Shown here: one piece after another, positions 57,420 through 64,000 of the stretch
Position numbering within the stretch: position 1 is the first letter of the stretch
Layout of the letters: every line of letters begins with the position of its first letter
Assembly: GCF_007827595.1 (NCBI RefSeq)
Contig: NZ_VISR01000001.1
Location: 582,148-646,147, forward strand
DNA: 64,000 nucleotides
Source of the DNA: Streptomyces sp. BK340
Lineage (GTDB): Bacteria > Actinomycetota > Actinomycetes > Streptomycetales > Streptomycetaceae
Reading direction: 5' to 3'
Notes under the pieces: generated by a model
Told to the model about the DNA's origin: nothing
Database searches by the model: none
Seen by the model: only the letters and a program-made list of their open reading frames with translations
Made by a program: the position numbers and the translations under genes

Positions 57420-58264
57420 GGGGTCGAGTTTCGGCTGTCCCCCGCCCAGGTGTCTTGAACGCTGTTGCGGTACGCCGCCGGGGTCACCCCCAGTACGCGG
57501 CGGAACCAGCGGGTGAGGTGCGCCTGGTCCGCGAAGCCCACCAGGCCCGCCACCTCGGCCGGGCGCAGTCCGGCCTCCAGCAGGGTGCGTGCCCGCGTCA
57601 CCCGGTACTGGGCCAGCCAGGCGTACGGCGGTACCCCCATCGTCGTACGGAAGGCCCGCAGGAGCTGGTAGCGGGAGAGGCCGAGGTCGGCCGCGAGGTG
57701 GGAGAGGGAGGGCGGGGCCGTCAGTTCGTCCGCCAGACGGTCCCGGACCGTCAGGGCAAGGGTGGTGGCGCCCGGGATGTGGTGCGGGATCTGTCGTGCC
57801 GTGGAGTGGCGCTGGGACAGGGCCGTCAGGAGCCAGGGGAGGCGGGATTCGACTTCCAGGGGGTCGGGGCACGTGCTGAGTTCCGTGTGGGTCACGCGTA
57901 GGGCCCTGGCCAGTTCGGGGTCCTCCAGGAGCGGTTCGCGGAAGTGCGGGAGGGTGCCGAGGGTGCCGTCCGCCAGCAGGGACGGCTCCGCGTACAGGGC
58001 TCGGTAGGCGTAGCCGTCGGTGGGGGTGCCGGGGCCGCCGGTGTGCATCTCGCCCGGCTCGAGGACGACGATCGTGCCGGGGCCGGTGCGGATGTGGCCG
58101 CCGCGGTAGTCGATCACCTCGGAGCCGCCCACGCAGACGCCGATCGTGTACTCGTCGTGGGCGTGCGGGGCGTAGGTGTGCTGATGGAAGTTCGCGGTCA
58201 GGAGGTCGAGCGGGGGGCCGCAACGGCCCAGTCGCGCTCTCGTCCACAGCGCCTGTTCCGCCAT
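57416..58264 (-). CDS. AraC-family transcriptional regulator
   Basis: A 282-residue regulator. The N-terminal cupin sensor has HQHTYAPHAHDEYTIGVCVGG and VVLEPGEMHTGG. The C-terminal domain has two helix-turn-helix units: HLAADLGLSRYQLLRAFR at about residues 190-207, and VAGLVGFADQAHLTRWFRRV with the AraC end LGVTPAAYRNSV. It probably activates the overlapping DMT exporter gene in response to an amino acid-like ligand. The ATG at 58,264 is chosen because AGGGGAG lies 7 bases upstream. Its gene ends by ATGA overlap with the exporter. Confidence 0.92.
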   Translation of the reverse strand: MAEQALWTRARLGRCGPPLDLLTANFHQHTYAPHAHDEYTIGVCVGGSEVIDYRGGHIRTGPGTIVVLEPGEMHTGGPGTPTDGYAYRALYAEPSLLADGTLGTLPHFREPLLEDPELARALRVTHTELSTCPDPLEVESRLPWLLTALSQRHSTARQIPHHIPGATTLALTVRDRLADELTAPPSLSHLAADLGLSRYQLLRAFRTTMGVPPYAWLAQYRVTRARTLLEAGLRPAEVAGLVGFADQAHLTRWFRRVLGVTPAAYRNSVQDTWAGDSRNSTP

Positions 58265-58290
58265 CGCCCACTCCCCTGCCGTATTCCCTG

Positions 58291-58812
58291 CTAAGGGTGC
58301 AACGCCTTCAGGCCCCGCTTCCATGCCGCTTCCAGCTCGGCGTCGGCCGGAAACCGGCCGTGGATCTCCAGGATCACCATGCCGTGGGCGAAGGCCCAGG
58401 TCGCGCGGGCCAGGTCGAGGTCCCCGGCACAGGCCCGCAGGAGTGGCAGGGCGGCCCGGTCCTCCAGGCCTTCGGGGAGTTCGGTGCGCGGGAGGGGCTG
58501 TTCCGTGGCCAGGCAGTACAGGTGGGGGTGAGCGAGGGCGTAGGCGCGGTAGGCCCCGGCCAGCGCCTCCAGGGAGCCGGGGGTGTGGGTCTCGGCGGCT
58601 TCCAGGGCCTCGGCCGACTCGGTCAGCATCTGCGCCGTCAGCTCGACCTCTACGGCGTGCTTGTCGGGGAAGTGCTTGTAGAGGGACGGGGCCTTGATAC
58701 CGAGGCGGTCGGCCAGGGCGCGCATGGTGAGGGCCGCGCCCCCCGACTCCTCCAGGAGGGCCCGCGCCGCCGTCGCGATCTCCCGTGCCCTCGGCGTCAG
58801 ACGCTCAGCCAC
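58291..58812 (-). CDS. TetR-family regulator with WHG domain
   Basis: A 173-residue repressor. The helix-turn-helix is at about residues 25-60 (LTMRALADRLGIKAPSLYKH), then HFPDKHAVE. The C-terminal WHG domain has the RAYALAHPHLYCLATEQPL segment. The GTG start overlaps the end of the DUF4260 gene by eight bases, so the two are one transcript. Two palindromes directly upstream of that pair (59,251-59,269 and 59,278-59,296) fit autorepression. Confidence 0.9.
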   Translation of the reverse strand: MAERLTPRAREIATAARALLEESGGAALTMRALADRLGIKAPSLYKHFPDKHAVEVELTAQMLTESAEALEAAETHTPGSLEALAGAYRAYALAHPHLYCLATEQPLPRTELPEGLEDRAALPLLRACAGDLDLARATWAFAHGMVILEIHGRFPADAELEAAWKRGLKALHP

Positions 58813-59215
58813 GCTGGAAGCCCTCCTTCGTCCGCAGTCCGTATCCGAAGGCGCGATCGTACGAGATGTGGGCCAGCCAGCCGCACAGGGCCGCGAATGC
58901 GGGGGCCCAGGCGAAGGGGCCGACCATGTACGCCGCCATCAGCGCCAGCGGGACCAGAGCCCGGTGCATCGCGTTGTAGTACGGCACCGCGCGCGGCGCC
59001 AGTTGGCCCTTCGCCATGTGGGGGGCGTCGTCCAGGGCGAACAGGAAGGTGAGGTCCGGCAGGACGAGGAAGACGAGCGCGAGGGTGCCGGCGAGCCAGC
59101 CGTGGTTCATGGCCTCCAGTACAGCGAAGGCCGACCAGAACAGGGCTGCCGCGAGCCAGGCCGTGCGGCGCAGGACGGTGAGGGGCGAAGTGGCGCTCGT
59201 GGTCGTGGCGGACAT
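58805..59215 (-). CDS. DUF4260-family membrane protein
   Basis: A 136-residue protein with four helices. The DUF4260 features are LVLPDLTFLFALDDA, the Tyr-Asn-Ala-Met-His block in VPYYNAMHRALVPLALMA, WLAHISYDRAFGYGLRT and the KEGFQ end. The HISYDRAFGYGLK-like motif is the family signature. Function unknown; members are often in TetR-controlled pairs like this one. The ATG at 59,215 follows GAGGCAGCC. A pair of palindromic operators lies 36 bases upstream. Confidence 0.88.
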   Translation of the reverse strand: MSATTTSATSPLTVLRRTAWLAAALFWSAFAVLEAMNHGWLAGTLALVFLVLPDLTFLFALDDAPHMAKGQLAPRAVPYYNAMHRALVPLALMAAYMVGPFAWAPAFAALCGWLAHISYDRAFGYGLRTKEGFQRG

Positions 59216-59250
59216 GGCTGCCTCCGGGGTCGTACGGCGTCGGGCCGGAT

Positions 59251-59269
59251 TGGCTAACGCCGTTAGCCA
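59251..59269. promoter_or_regulatory. TetR operator 1 of the DUF4260/TetR pair
   Basis: TGGCTAACG-C-CGTTAGCCA is a perfect 19-base palindrome, 36 bases upstream of the DUF4260 start. Confidence 0.82.
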
Positions 59270-59277
59270 CGACGGTA

Positions 59278-59296
59278 TGGCTAACGGTGTTAGCTG
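59278..59296. promoter_or_regulatory. TetR operator 2 of the DUF4260/TetR pair
   Basis: TGGCTAACGGTGTTAGCTG is a near-perfect second copy, beginning 27 bases after operator 1 and also palindromic in its arms. Confidence 0.75.
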
Positions 59297-59359
59297 TCAA
59301 CCGCCGACCGGCCGCAGCGCCCCGGGCCTGGAGCTCGGCGACAGCGCCCGGCCCGCCGC

Positions 59360-59390
59360 TTGACCCTGCCGCGACGTCAACGTCTGTACT
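59360..59390 (+). promoter_or_regulatory. MerR-type promoter with a 19-base spacer
   Basis: A TTGACC -35 box at 59,360-59,365 and a TGTACT -10 box at 59,385-59,390 are separated by 19 bases. TTGAC and GTCAA form an inverted repeat (GTCAA at 59,376-59,380). Long 19-base spacers are the mark of MerR-activated promoters. The gene start is only 7 bases beyond, so the mRNA is probably leaderless. Confidence 0.75.
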
Positions 59391-59397
59391 TGGTCCC

Positions 59398-60144
59398 ATG
59401 CGGATCGGAGAACTCGCCGCCACCGCCGGCGTCACGACGCGCGCGGTTCGGCACTACCACCACCTGGGCCTGCTGCCCGAACCCGAGCGGTTGTCCAACG
59501 GGTACCGGCACTACACCCTCCGGCACGCCGTCGTCCTCGCCCGGATCCGGCGGCTGACGGAGCTGGGGATGGGCCTGACCGAGGTGCGGGACGTGCTCGC
59601 CGACGACGCCGGCAAGGACCTGGTCGAGGTGCTCACCGAGCTGGACGAGGACCTGGCCCGGCAGGAGGCGGAGATCAGGGAGCGCCGGCAGCGGCTGCGG
59701 GCGCTCCTGGAGGCCGGGGAACTGCCCGCCGAGGGGCCGTTCTCGCCCGAGCTGACCGGGCTGCTCGCCGGCCTGCCGGGCAGCGACTCCCCCACGGCCG
59801 CCAAGGACCGCGAGATCCTCGCGCTGCTCGACACGGGTGCCGCGCCCGAGGAGCGGGAGCGGTTGCTGTCCGCCCTGCGCCGCGCCCTGGACGGCCCGGA
59901 CGCCCTGGCGCGGGCGCAGGAGGCGTACGCGTTGCTCGACGCGCTCGCGGACGCCGCGCCGGACGACCCGCGCGTGGAGCAGGCCGCGCGGACGCTGGCC
60001 GGCCTGCTCCCCGCGGAACTGATGTCCGCGACCGACCTCGGCCCGGACAACGCCTTCCTGCACGCCCTGTACGCCGACTTCGCGCCTGCGCAGGCCGAGG
60101 TGATCCGGCGGGTCCTGCGGATCCTCGCCGGGGAACGGCCGTGA
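59398..60144 (+). CDS. MerR-family transcriptional regulator
   Basis: A 248-residue regulator. The winged helix-turn-helix is at residues 1-70 (RIGELAATAGVTTRAVRHYH, then HLGLLPEPERLSNGYRHY). A coiled-coil dimerisation helix follows (ELDEDLARQEAEIRERRQRL). The C-terminal domain of about 120 residues, rich in Ala and Leu, would bind an effector; no Cys pair is present, so it is not a metal sensor. It is autoregulated judging by the 19-base spacer promoter before it. It is divergent from the DUF4260/TetR pair and convergent with the RNB gene. Confidence 0.92.
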   Translation: MRIGELAATAGVTTRAVRHYHHLGLLPEPERLSNGYRHYTLRHAVVLARIRRLTELGMGLTEVRDVLADDAGKDLVEVLTELDEDLARQEAEIRERRQRLRALLEAGELPAEGPFSPELTGLLAGLPGSDSPTAAKDREILALLDTGAAPEERERLLSALRRALDGPDALARAQEAYALLDALADAAPDDPRVEQAARTLAGLLPAELMSATDLGPDNAFLHALYADFAPAQAEVIRRVLRILAGERP

Positions 60145-60159
60145 GGAGACGGGGATGGC

Positions 60160-61593
60160 TCACGCGGGTGTGAACAGGATCTTCGCGGTGCCCGGATCCG
60201 CCCGGGCGAGGCGGACCCGCAGGCGTTCGCCGAGCGGCAGGTGTTCGCCCTCGATCCGGCCGATCACGGCCGGGGACTCCAACTGCACGGTGCCGACGGC
60301 CGGTTCGTGGTCGGAGAGGTCCACCACGCAGCCGTCGAAGACGTCTCCTACCCGGCCCTTGAGCAGCGCGGCCTCGACGATGTCGACGCACTCCCGCTCG
60401 ACCGTGCCCGCGCGGCGGGTGCCGTCGGCCATCTGCCGGGGCAGCGTGTCGAGCGCGGCGAGGACCCAGTCGGGCGGGGCGTGGCCGGCGGCGGCCGCGA
60501 GGCAGAGTTCGGCGGCGTAGCGGTCGGCGAGGCGGCGCAGCGGGGCGGTGCAGTGGGCGTAGGGGGCGGCGACGGCGGCGTGGGTGGTGATCGCGGGCAG
60601 GTTTCCGTCCCGGAAGACGGTGTAGCCGGCGCCGCGCAGCAGGGTCGTGCACTCCTGGAGGAAGGCCGCGTGGTGCGGGTCGTGCGGGTCGAGGGTGCGG
60701 ATCAGCGCCGCGTACGACACGTGGTGCGGCCAGTCGATGTGCAGGGCGACCGCGGTGCGGCGCAGCCGGGCCACGGCGCCGTCGGGAGCGGCCGGCAGGG
60801 TGCGCAGGATGCCGGTGCCGGTGGCCACCATCAGGTCGGCCGCGGCCATGCCGGTGAGCAGGGAGATCTGGGCGTTCCAGCTGTCGGCGGGCAGCGGGGC
60901 GCGGAAGGCCAGCTCGTAGGTGTGGTCCCGTTCGGTGATCTCCTGCTCGGGGACGCCCAGCGAGATGCCGCCGCGCTCCGCCTCCAGGCGCTCCCGGGCC
61001 TGCCCGATCTCCCTGAGCAGCGCGACCGGTTCCTCGGCCGTGCCGCTGTCGATCTGCCGCTGCACGCCCGCGTAGTCGAGCTTCGCCCGGCTGCGGACCA
61101 GGGCCCGGCGCACGTCGACGGCGACGGTACGGCCCTCCCCGTCCAGGTCGATCGTCCACAGCACGGCGGGCCGGGTCCGGTCGGGCAGCAGGCTCCCGGC
61201 GCCCTCGCTGAGCACCGTGGGGTGCAGCGGGACCCGCTGGTCGGGGAAGTAGAGGGTGTTCACCCTCTTGTGCGCCTCCGCGTCCAGTGGTCCGCCGGGT
61301 GCGACGAAGGCGGCGACGTCGGCGATGGCGTACCGGACCCGGTAGCCGGTGCCCCGCCGGGAGAGGTGCGTCGCCTGGTCGAGGTCGGTGGAGCCGGGCG
61401 GGTCGACGGTGAAGAAGGGGAGGTCCGTGGCGTCGTACGACGGCAGGGTGGGTGCCTGCGCCGACCGCTCGGCCTCCGCCTGGACCTCGGCCGGGAAGGC
61501 CTCCGGTACGCCCAGTTCGGCGCGGAGCGCGGCAAGGGCGGCCCGGAGAGGTGCCTTGGGGGCGCCGGTCACGCGGATCTTGCGGCAGGGCAT
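60160..61593 (-). CDS. RNB-domain 3'-5' exoribonuclease (RNase II-like)
   Basis: A 477-residue enzyme. The catalytic Asp cluster is in TVDPPGSTDLDQATH near residue 68, and RLRRTAVALHIDW is another RNB segment. LRRLADRYAAELCLA and the C-terminal TAPLRR-containing block complete the RNB core. A short S1-like OB domain ends the protein (GTVQLESPAVIGRIEG, RVRLARADP). It degrades single-stranded RNA processively to a short end. There is no N-terminal cold-shock domain, the compact actinobacterial form. The ATG at 61,593 is taken because the upstream extension is low-complexity; it faces the divergent YaaA gene. Confidence 0.92.
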   Translation of the reverse strand: MPCRKIRVTGAPKAPLRAALAALRAELGVPEAFPAEVQAEAERSAQAPTLPSYDATDLPFFTVDPPGSTDLDQATHLSRRGTGYRVRYAIADVAAFVAPGGPLDAEAHKRVNTLYFPDQRVPLHPTVLSEGAGSLLPDRTRPAVLWTIDLDGEGRTVAVDVRRALVRSRAKLDYAGVQRQIDSGTAEEPVALLREIGQARERLEAERGGISLGVPEQEITERDHTYELAFRAPLPADSWNAQISLLTGMAAADLMVATGTGILRTLPAAPDGAVARLRRTAVALHIDWPHHVSYAALIRTLDPHDPHHAAFLQECTTLLRGAGYTVFRDGNLPAITTHAAVAAPYAHCTAPLRRLADRYAAELCLAAAAGHAPPDWVLAALDTLPRQMADGTRRAGTVERECVDIVEAALLKGRVGDVFDGCVVDLSDHEPAVGTVQLESPAVIGRIEGEHLPLGERLRVRLARADPGTAKILFTPA

Positions 61594-61669
61594 GTGTCGA
61601 GCGTAGGTCGAAGGGGCTGGGGCAGCACCCCGTACCCTGGCGCAGAACCGGAGAGAAGGAGTAGTACCC

Positions 61670-62452
61670 GTGCTTGTCCTGCTGCCGCCCTCGGAAGGCA
61701 AGGCGTCCTCGGGCCGTGGCGCCCCGCTGAAGCCGGAGTCGCTGTCCCTGCCAGGGCTGACCGACGCGCGGGAGGCCGTCCTCGCGGAGCTGGTCGAGCT
61801 GTGCGCCGGCGACGAGGACAAGGCGCGCGAGGTGCTCGGGCTGAGCGAGGGGCTGCGCGGCGAGGTCGCGAAGAACGCCGGACTGCGTACGGCCGGGGCG
61901 CGGCCCGCCGGGGAGATCTACACGGGTGTGCTGTACGACGCCCTCGACCTGGCTTCCCTCGACGCGGCCGCGAAGAAGCGGGCCGCACGGTCCCTGCTCG
62001 TGTTCTCGGGGCTGTGGGGCGTGGTCCGCGTGACCGACCGCATCCCCTCCTACCGGTGCTCGATGGGTGTGAAGCTGCCGGGGCTCGGGGCGCTGGGCGC
62101 CCACTGGCGGACGCCGATGGCGGCGGTGCTGCCCGAGGTCGCCGGGGACGGGCTGGTCCTGGACCTGCGGTCCGCCGCGTACGCGGCCGCGTGGAAGCCG
62201 AAGGGCGAGGTGGCCGGGCGTACGGCGACCGTGCGGGTGCTGCACGCGCCGACCCGGAAGGTCGTCAGCCACTTCAACAAGGCGACGAAGGGGCGGATCG
62301 TACGGAGCCTGCTGTCGGACGGAGCCGCGCCGAAGGGGCCGGCCGAACTGGTGGAGGCGCTGCGGGACCTCGGGTACACCGTGGAGGCCCAGTCGCCGGC
62401 GAAGGCGGGGCAGGCGTGGTCGCTGGACGTGCTGGTGGAGGAGATCCACTGA
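61670..62452 (+). CDS. yaaA: YaaA-family peroxide-stress protein
   Basis: A 260-residue DUF328 protein. It has LLPPSEGKASSGRG at residues 4-17, the FSGLWGVVRVTDRIP segment, RSAAYAAAWKP and the VSHFNKATKGRIVRSLL helix. The K-P-x-S-F/H-x-x-A-K-x-x-R-G pattern of the family is readable. In enterobacteria YaaA lowers free iron and protects DNA in peroxide stress; DNA-binding activity is reported for the fold. GTG 61,670 follows GGAGTAGTACC. It is divergent from the RNB gene with a 76-base gap. Confidence 0.92.
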   Translation: MLVLLPPSEGKASSGRGAPLKPESLSLPGLTDAREAVLAELVELCAGDEDKAREVLGLSEGLRGEVAKNAGLRTAGARPAGEIYTGVLYDALDLASLDAAAKKRAARSLLVFSGLWGVVRVTDRIPSYRCSMGVKLPGLGALGAHWRTPMAAVLPEVAGDGLVLDLRSAAYAAAWKPKGEVAGRTATVRVLHAPTRKVVSHFNKATKGRIVRSLLSDGAAPKGPAELVEALRDLGYTVEAQSPAKAGQAWSLDVLVEEIH

Positions 62453-62488
62453 GCCCTCTCTGAGGGCACCCCTCTTGGCGTTGCAGCA

Positions 62489-62508
62489 TGCGCAATGTCT
62501 TTTGCGCA
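62489..62508. promoter_or_regulatory. Inverted repeat upstream of KDPG aldolase, candidate operator
   Basis: TGCGCAA-TGTCTT-TTGCGCA is a perfect 7-base-arm inverted repeat, 20 bases before the gene start. The form is like sites of Lrp/AsnC or similar regulators in Streptomyces. An outer TGCA pair adds symmetry. Confidence 0.6.
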
Positions 62509-62528
62509 CCCTGCATCAGGTCTGCAGG

Positions 62529-63176
62529 ATGAGCGGCATGCCCTCGTCTGTGCTGGACCTCGCGTCCGTCGTGCCCGTCGTCGTCGTCGAGGACGCCGCC
62601 GATGCCGTACCGCTCGCCCGTGCGCTGGTGGCGGGCGGACTGCCCGCGATCGAGGTGACGCTGCGGACACCGGCCGCGCTGGACGCGATCCGGGCGGTCG
62701 CCGCCGAGGTGCCGGACGCGGTGGTCGGGGCGGGGACGGTCATCGCGCCGGAGCAGGTGGGTGAGTGTGTGGCGGCCGGGGCCCGGTTCCTGGTCAGTCC
62801 CGGGTGGACGGACGCGCTGCTGACGGCGATGCGGGCGTCCGGGGTGCCGTTCCTGCCGGGGGTGTCGACCACCTCGGAGGTGGTGGCGCTGCTGGAGCGC
62901 GGGGTGCGGGAGATGAAGTTCTTCCCGGCGCAGGCGGCGGGCGGTACCGCCTATCTGAAGTCGCTGGCCGGTCCGCTGCCGCAGGCCCGCTTCTGTCCGA
63001 CGGGCGGGATCGGGCCCGCGACCGCGCCGGAGTATCTGTCCCTGCCCAACGTCGGCTGTGTGGGCGGGAGCTGGATGGTCCCGGCGGATGCGGTGGCCGC
63101 CGGGGACTGGGCCCGGGTCGAGGAGCTGGCGCGGGCCGCCGCCGGGCTCAGGGACGCAGGTGGGACGTGTCGTTGA
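62529..63176 (+). CDS. eda: 2-dehydro-3-deoxy-phosphogluconate (KDPG) aldolase
   Basis: A 215-residue class I aldolase of the Entner-Doudoroff and hexuronate pathways. It splits KDPG to pyruvate and glyceraldehyde 3-phosphate, and can also act on related 2-oxo acids. The catalytic Glu is in LPAIEVTLRTPAAL near residue 42, and the Schiff-base Lys is in EMKFFPAQAAGG near 131. The phosphate-binding loop is GGIGPAT. ATG 62,529 or 62,538 is the start; GGATGAG lies before the second. A perfect inverted repeat is 20 bases upstream. The 3' end overlaps the phosphatase gene by 29 bases. Confidence 0.9.
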   Translation: MSGMPSSVLDLASVVPVVVVEDAADAVPLARALVAGGLPAIEVTLRTPAALDAIRAVAAEVPDAVVGAGTVIAPEQVGECVAAGARFLVSPGWTDALLTAMRASGVPFLPGVSTTSEVVALLERGVREMKFFPAQAAGGTAYLKSLAGPLPQARFCPTGGIGPATAPEYLSLPNVGCVGGSWMVPADAVAAGDWARVEELARAAAGLRDAGGTCR

Positions 63177-64000
63177 ACAGCCGCACGCTCGCGTTGCCGT
63201 CCGCGTAGTACGCCACCGCCGACAGGGAGGCGGCGGAGAGTTCCATGCGGAACAGCGACTCGGGCGGGGCGCCCAGGGCGAGCCGCACCAGGGTCTTGAT
63301 CGGGGTGACGTGGGTGACCAGCAGGACCGTGCGGCCCGCGTGGGCCGCGACCAGCTTCTCCCTGGTGGCCTCCATCCGGGTGGCGGTCTCCGCGAAGCTC
63401 TCGCCGCCGCCGGTGGGGTGGGCCTCGGGGTCGGCCAGCCAGGCGTTCAGGTCTTCGGGGTGGCGCTCGCGGACCTCGCCGAAGGTGAGGCCCTCCCAGG
63501 CGCCGAAGTCGGTTTCCCGCAGGCCGTCCTCGATCGTGACGTCCAGGCCGAGGCGGGCGGCGACGATGCCGGCGGTTTCGCGGGTGCGGGCGAGGGGGGA
63601 GGCGAGGATCGCCTGGATCGTCCCCCGCTTGGCGAGTGCCTCTGCCGCTCGGTGGGCCTGCTCGCGGCCGGCGTCCGAGAGGGAGGGGTTGGTGCCGCCG
63701 CTGCCGGAGAAGCGTTTCTGGGGGGTGAGCGGGGTTTCGCCGTGGCGGAGGAGGACGAAGGTGGCGGGGGCGCCCATGTCTGCGGCGGCGCTCCAGCCGG
63801 GGGTGGAGGGGCGCTGCTCACCGGACGTCGAGGGGTGCTGCTCGCTGGGGGTGACCGTGCGTTCCCCTCCGGCACTGGAAAGGTGCTGCTCGTCGGGGGC
63901 TGTGGGGCGCTGCTCACCGGACGTCGAGGGGTGCTGCTCGCTGGGGGTGACCGTGCGTTCCCCTCCGGCACTGGAAAGGTGCTGCTCGTCGGGGGCTGTG
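63148..64000 (-). CDS. Bifunctional RNase H/acid phosphatase, C-terminal part (cut by window end)
   Basis: This is the C-terminal histidine phosphatase domain with a repeated linker; the RNase HI domain lies past the window end. The phosphatase motifs are RHGET at about 11-15 after GAPATFVLL, the second Arg in SPLARTRETA, Glu in ETDFGAWEGL and the His in LLVTHVTPIK. The frame remains open without stop to base 64,000, through two identical 32-residue repeats of the type TAPDEQHLSSAGGERTVTPS followed by EQHPSTSGEQRP. In Streptomyces such fused proteins pair RNase H with a CobC-like phosphatase. The ATG at 63,777 is only an internal Met. Confidence 0.87.
   Translation of the reverse strand, partial: TAPDEQHLSSAGGERTVTPSEQHPSTSGEQRPTAPDEQHLSSAGGERTVTPSEQHPSTSGEQRPSTPGWSAAADMGAPATFVLLRHGETPLTPQKRFSGSGGTNPSLSDAGREQAHRAAEALAKRGTIQAILASPLARTRETAGIVAARLGLDVTIEDGLRETDFGAWEGLTFGEVRERHPEDLNAWLADPEAHPTGGGESFAETATRMEATREKLVAAHAGRTVLLVTHVTPIKTLVRLALGAPPESLFRMELSAASLSAVAYYADGNASVRLFNDTSHLRP
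63811..64000 (-). repeat. Two identical 96-base tandem repeats in the RNase H/phosphatase linker
   Basis: Copy A starts at 63,811 and copy B at 63,907; they match base for base over the 94 bases visible in copy B. The 96-base unit encodes 32 residues and keeps the frame. More copies may lie past 64,000. The exact DNA identity suggests a very recent expansion. Confidence 0.92.

Overview
The window is chromosomal DNA of a Streptomyces or close relative. The evidence is the very high GC with strong third-position GC bias, many GTG starts, leaderless-looking promoters, XRE/DUF397 regulatory cassettes, an AfsR-type regulator, an F420-dependent enzyme, DmdR-type iron boxes and a recognisable bacterial type A RNase P RNA. 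No rRNA, tRNA, insertion sequence, integrase or CRISPR array was seen.

Layout. 1-519: 3' end of nadE. 571-11,180: an accessory stretch lying between housekeeping genes. It holds a SUKH-type immunity-like protein with two small partners, an XRE/DUF397/HATPase cassette, and a 4.8-kb contact-type polymorphic toxin gene. That toxin has a signal anchor, ricin lectin, long Ala-rich coiled coil, Hint protease and RNase A-like tip. It is followed by its immunity gene and by about 1.1 kb of decayed cassettes containing two further immunity remnants, a toxin-tip remnant and a stray fragment of the coaA 5' end. 11,178-18,000: an ArsR regulator with a divergent hydrolase, two drug-efflux MFS pumps, a TetR regulator and a membrane EEP phosphatase. 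18,139-26,771: panB, a drug-type ABC exporter, a large AfsR-like regulator, a site-2 protease and an F420:NADP oxidoreductase. 26,860-32,726: sialidase, MFS, map, heme oxygenase and a PhzF-like protein. 32,871-37,201: an iron-regulated efeO-efeB-efeU operon with a fourth lipoprotein gene. 37,338-45,922: a Prim-Pol-like protein, TetR, an Rsm22-like methyltransferase, a serine hydrolase, a Bcr/CflA pump, two oxidoreductases and a D,D-carboxypeptidase. 46,123-50,914: a MacB-like ABC pair, an aldo/keto reductase, and DoxX and MazG-like proteins. 51,013-54,993: an unusual three-gene membrane/ATPase cluster. 55,396-60,144: DUF429, rnpB, a DMT exporter, AraC, TetR/DUF4260 and MerR. 60,160-64,000: an RNB ribonuclease, YaaA, KDPG aldolase and the 3' part of a bifunctional RNase H/acid phosphatase.

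How genes work together. Iron acquisition (efeOBU) lies close to heme oxygenase, and both have visible operator DNA: two iron boxes upstream of efeO and tandem palindromes upstream of the heme oxygenase gene. Several regulator/transporter or regulator/enzyme pairs have palindromic operators readable in their intergenic DNA. These are the EmrB-type pump/TetR pair, the DUF4260/TetR pair, the MerR gene, the hydrolase/ArsR pair and the KDPG aldolase. The toxin locus looks like an assembly site where toxin-tip/immunity cassettes have been gained, recombined and lost.

The best candidates for something undescribed are two. One is the 51-55 kb cluster, whose two adjacent proteins share an N-x-x-SPN-x-GNQAVG motif and which includes an actin/Hsp70-like single-pass membrane ATPase-like protein. 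The other is the orphan toxin/immunity graveyard at 10.0-11.1 kb. Functions are assigned from motif recognition by eye; no database search was run.
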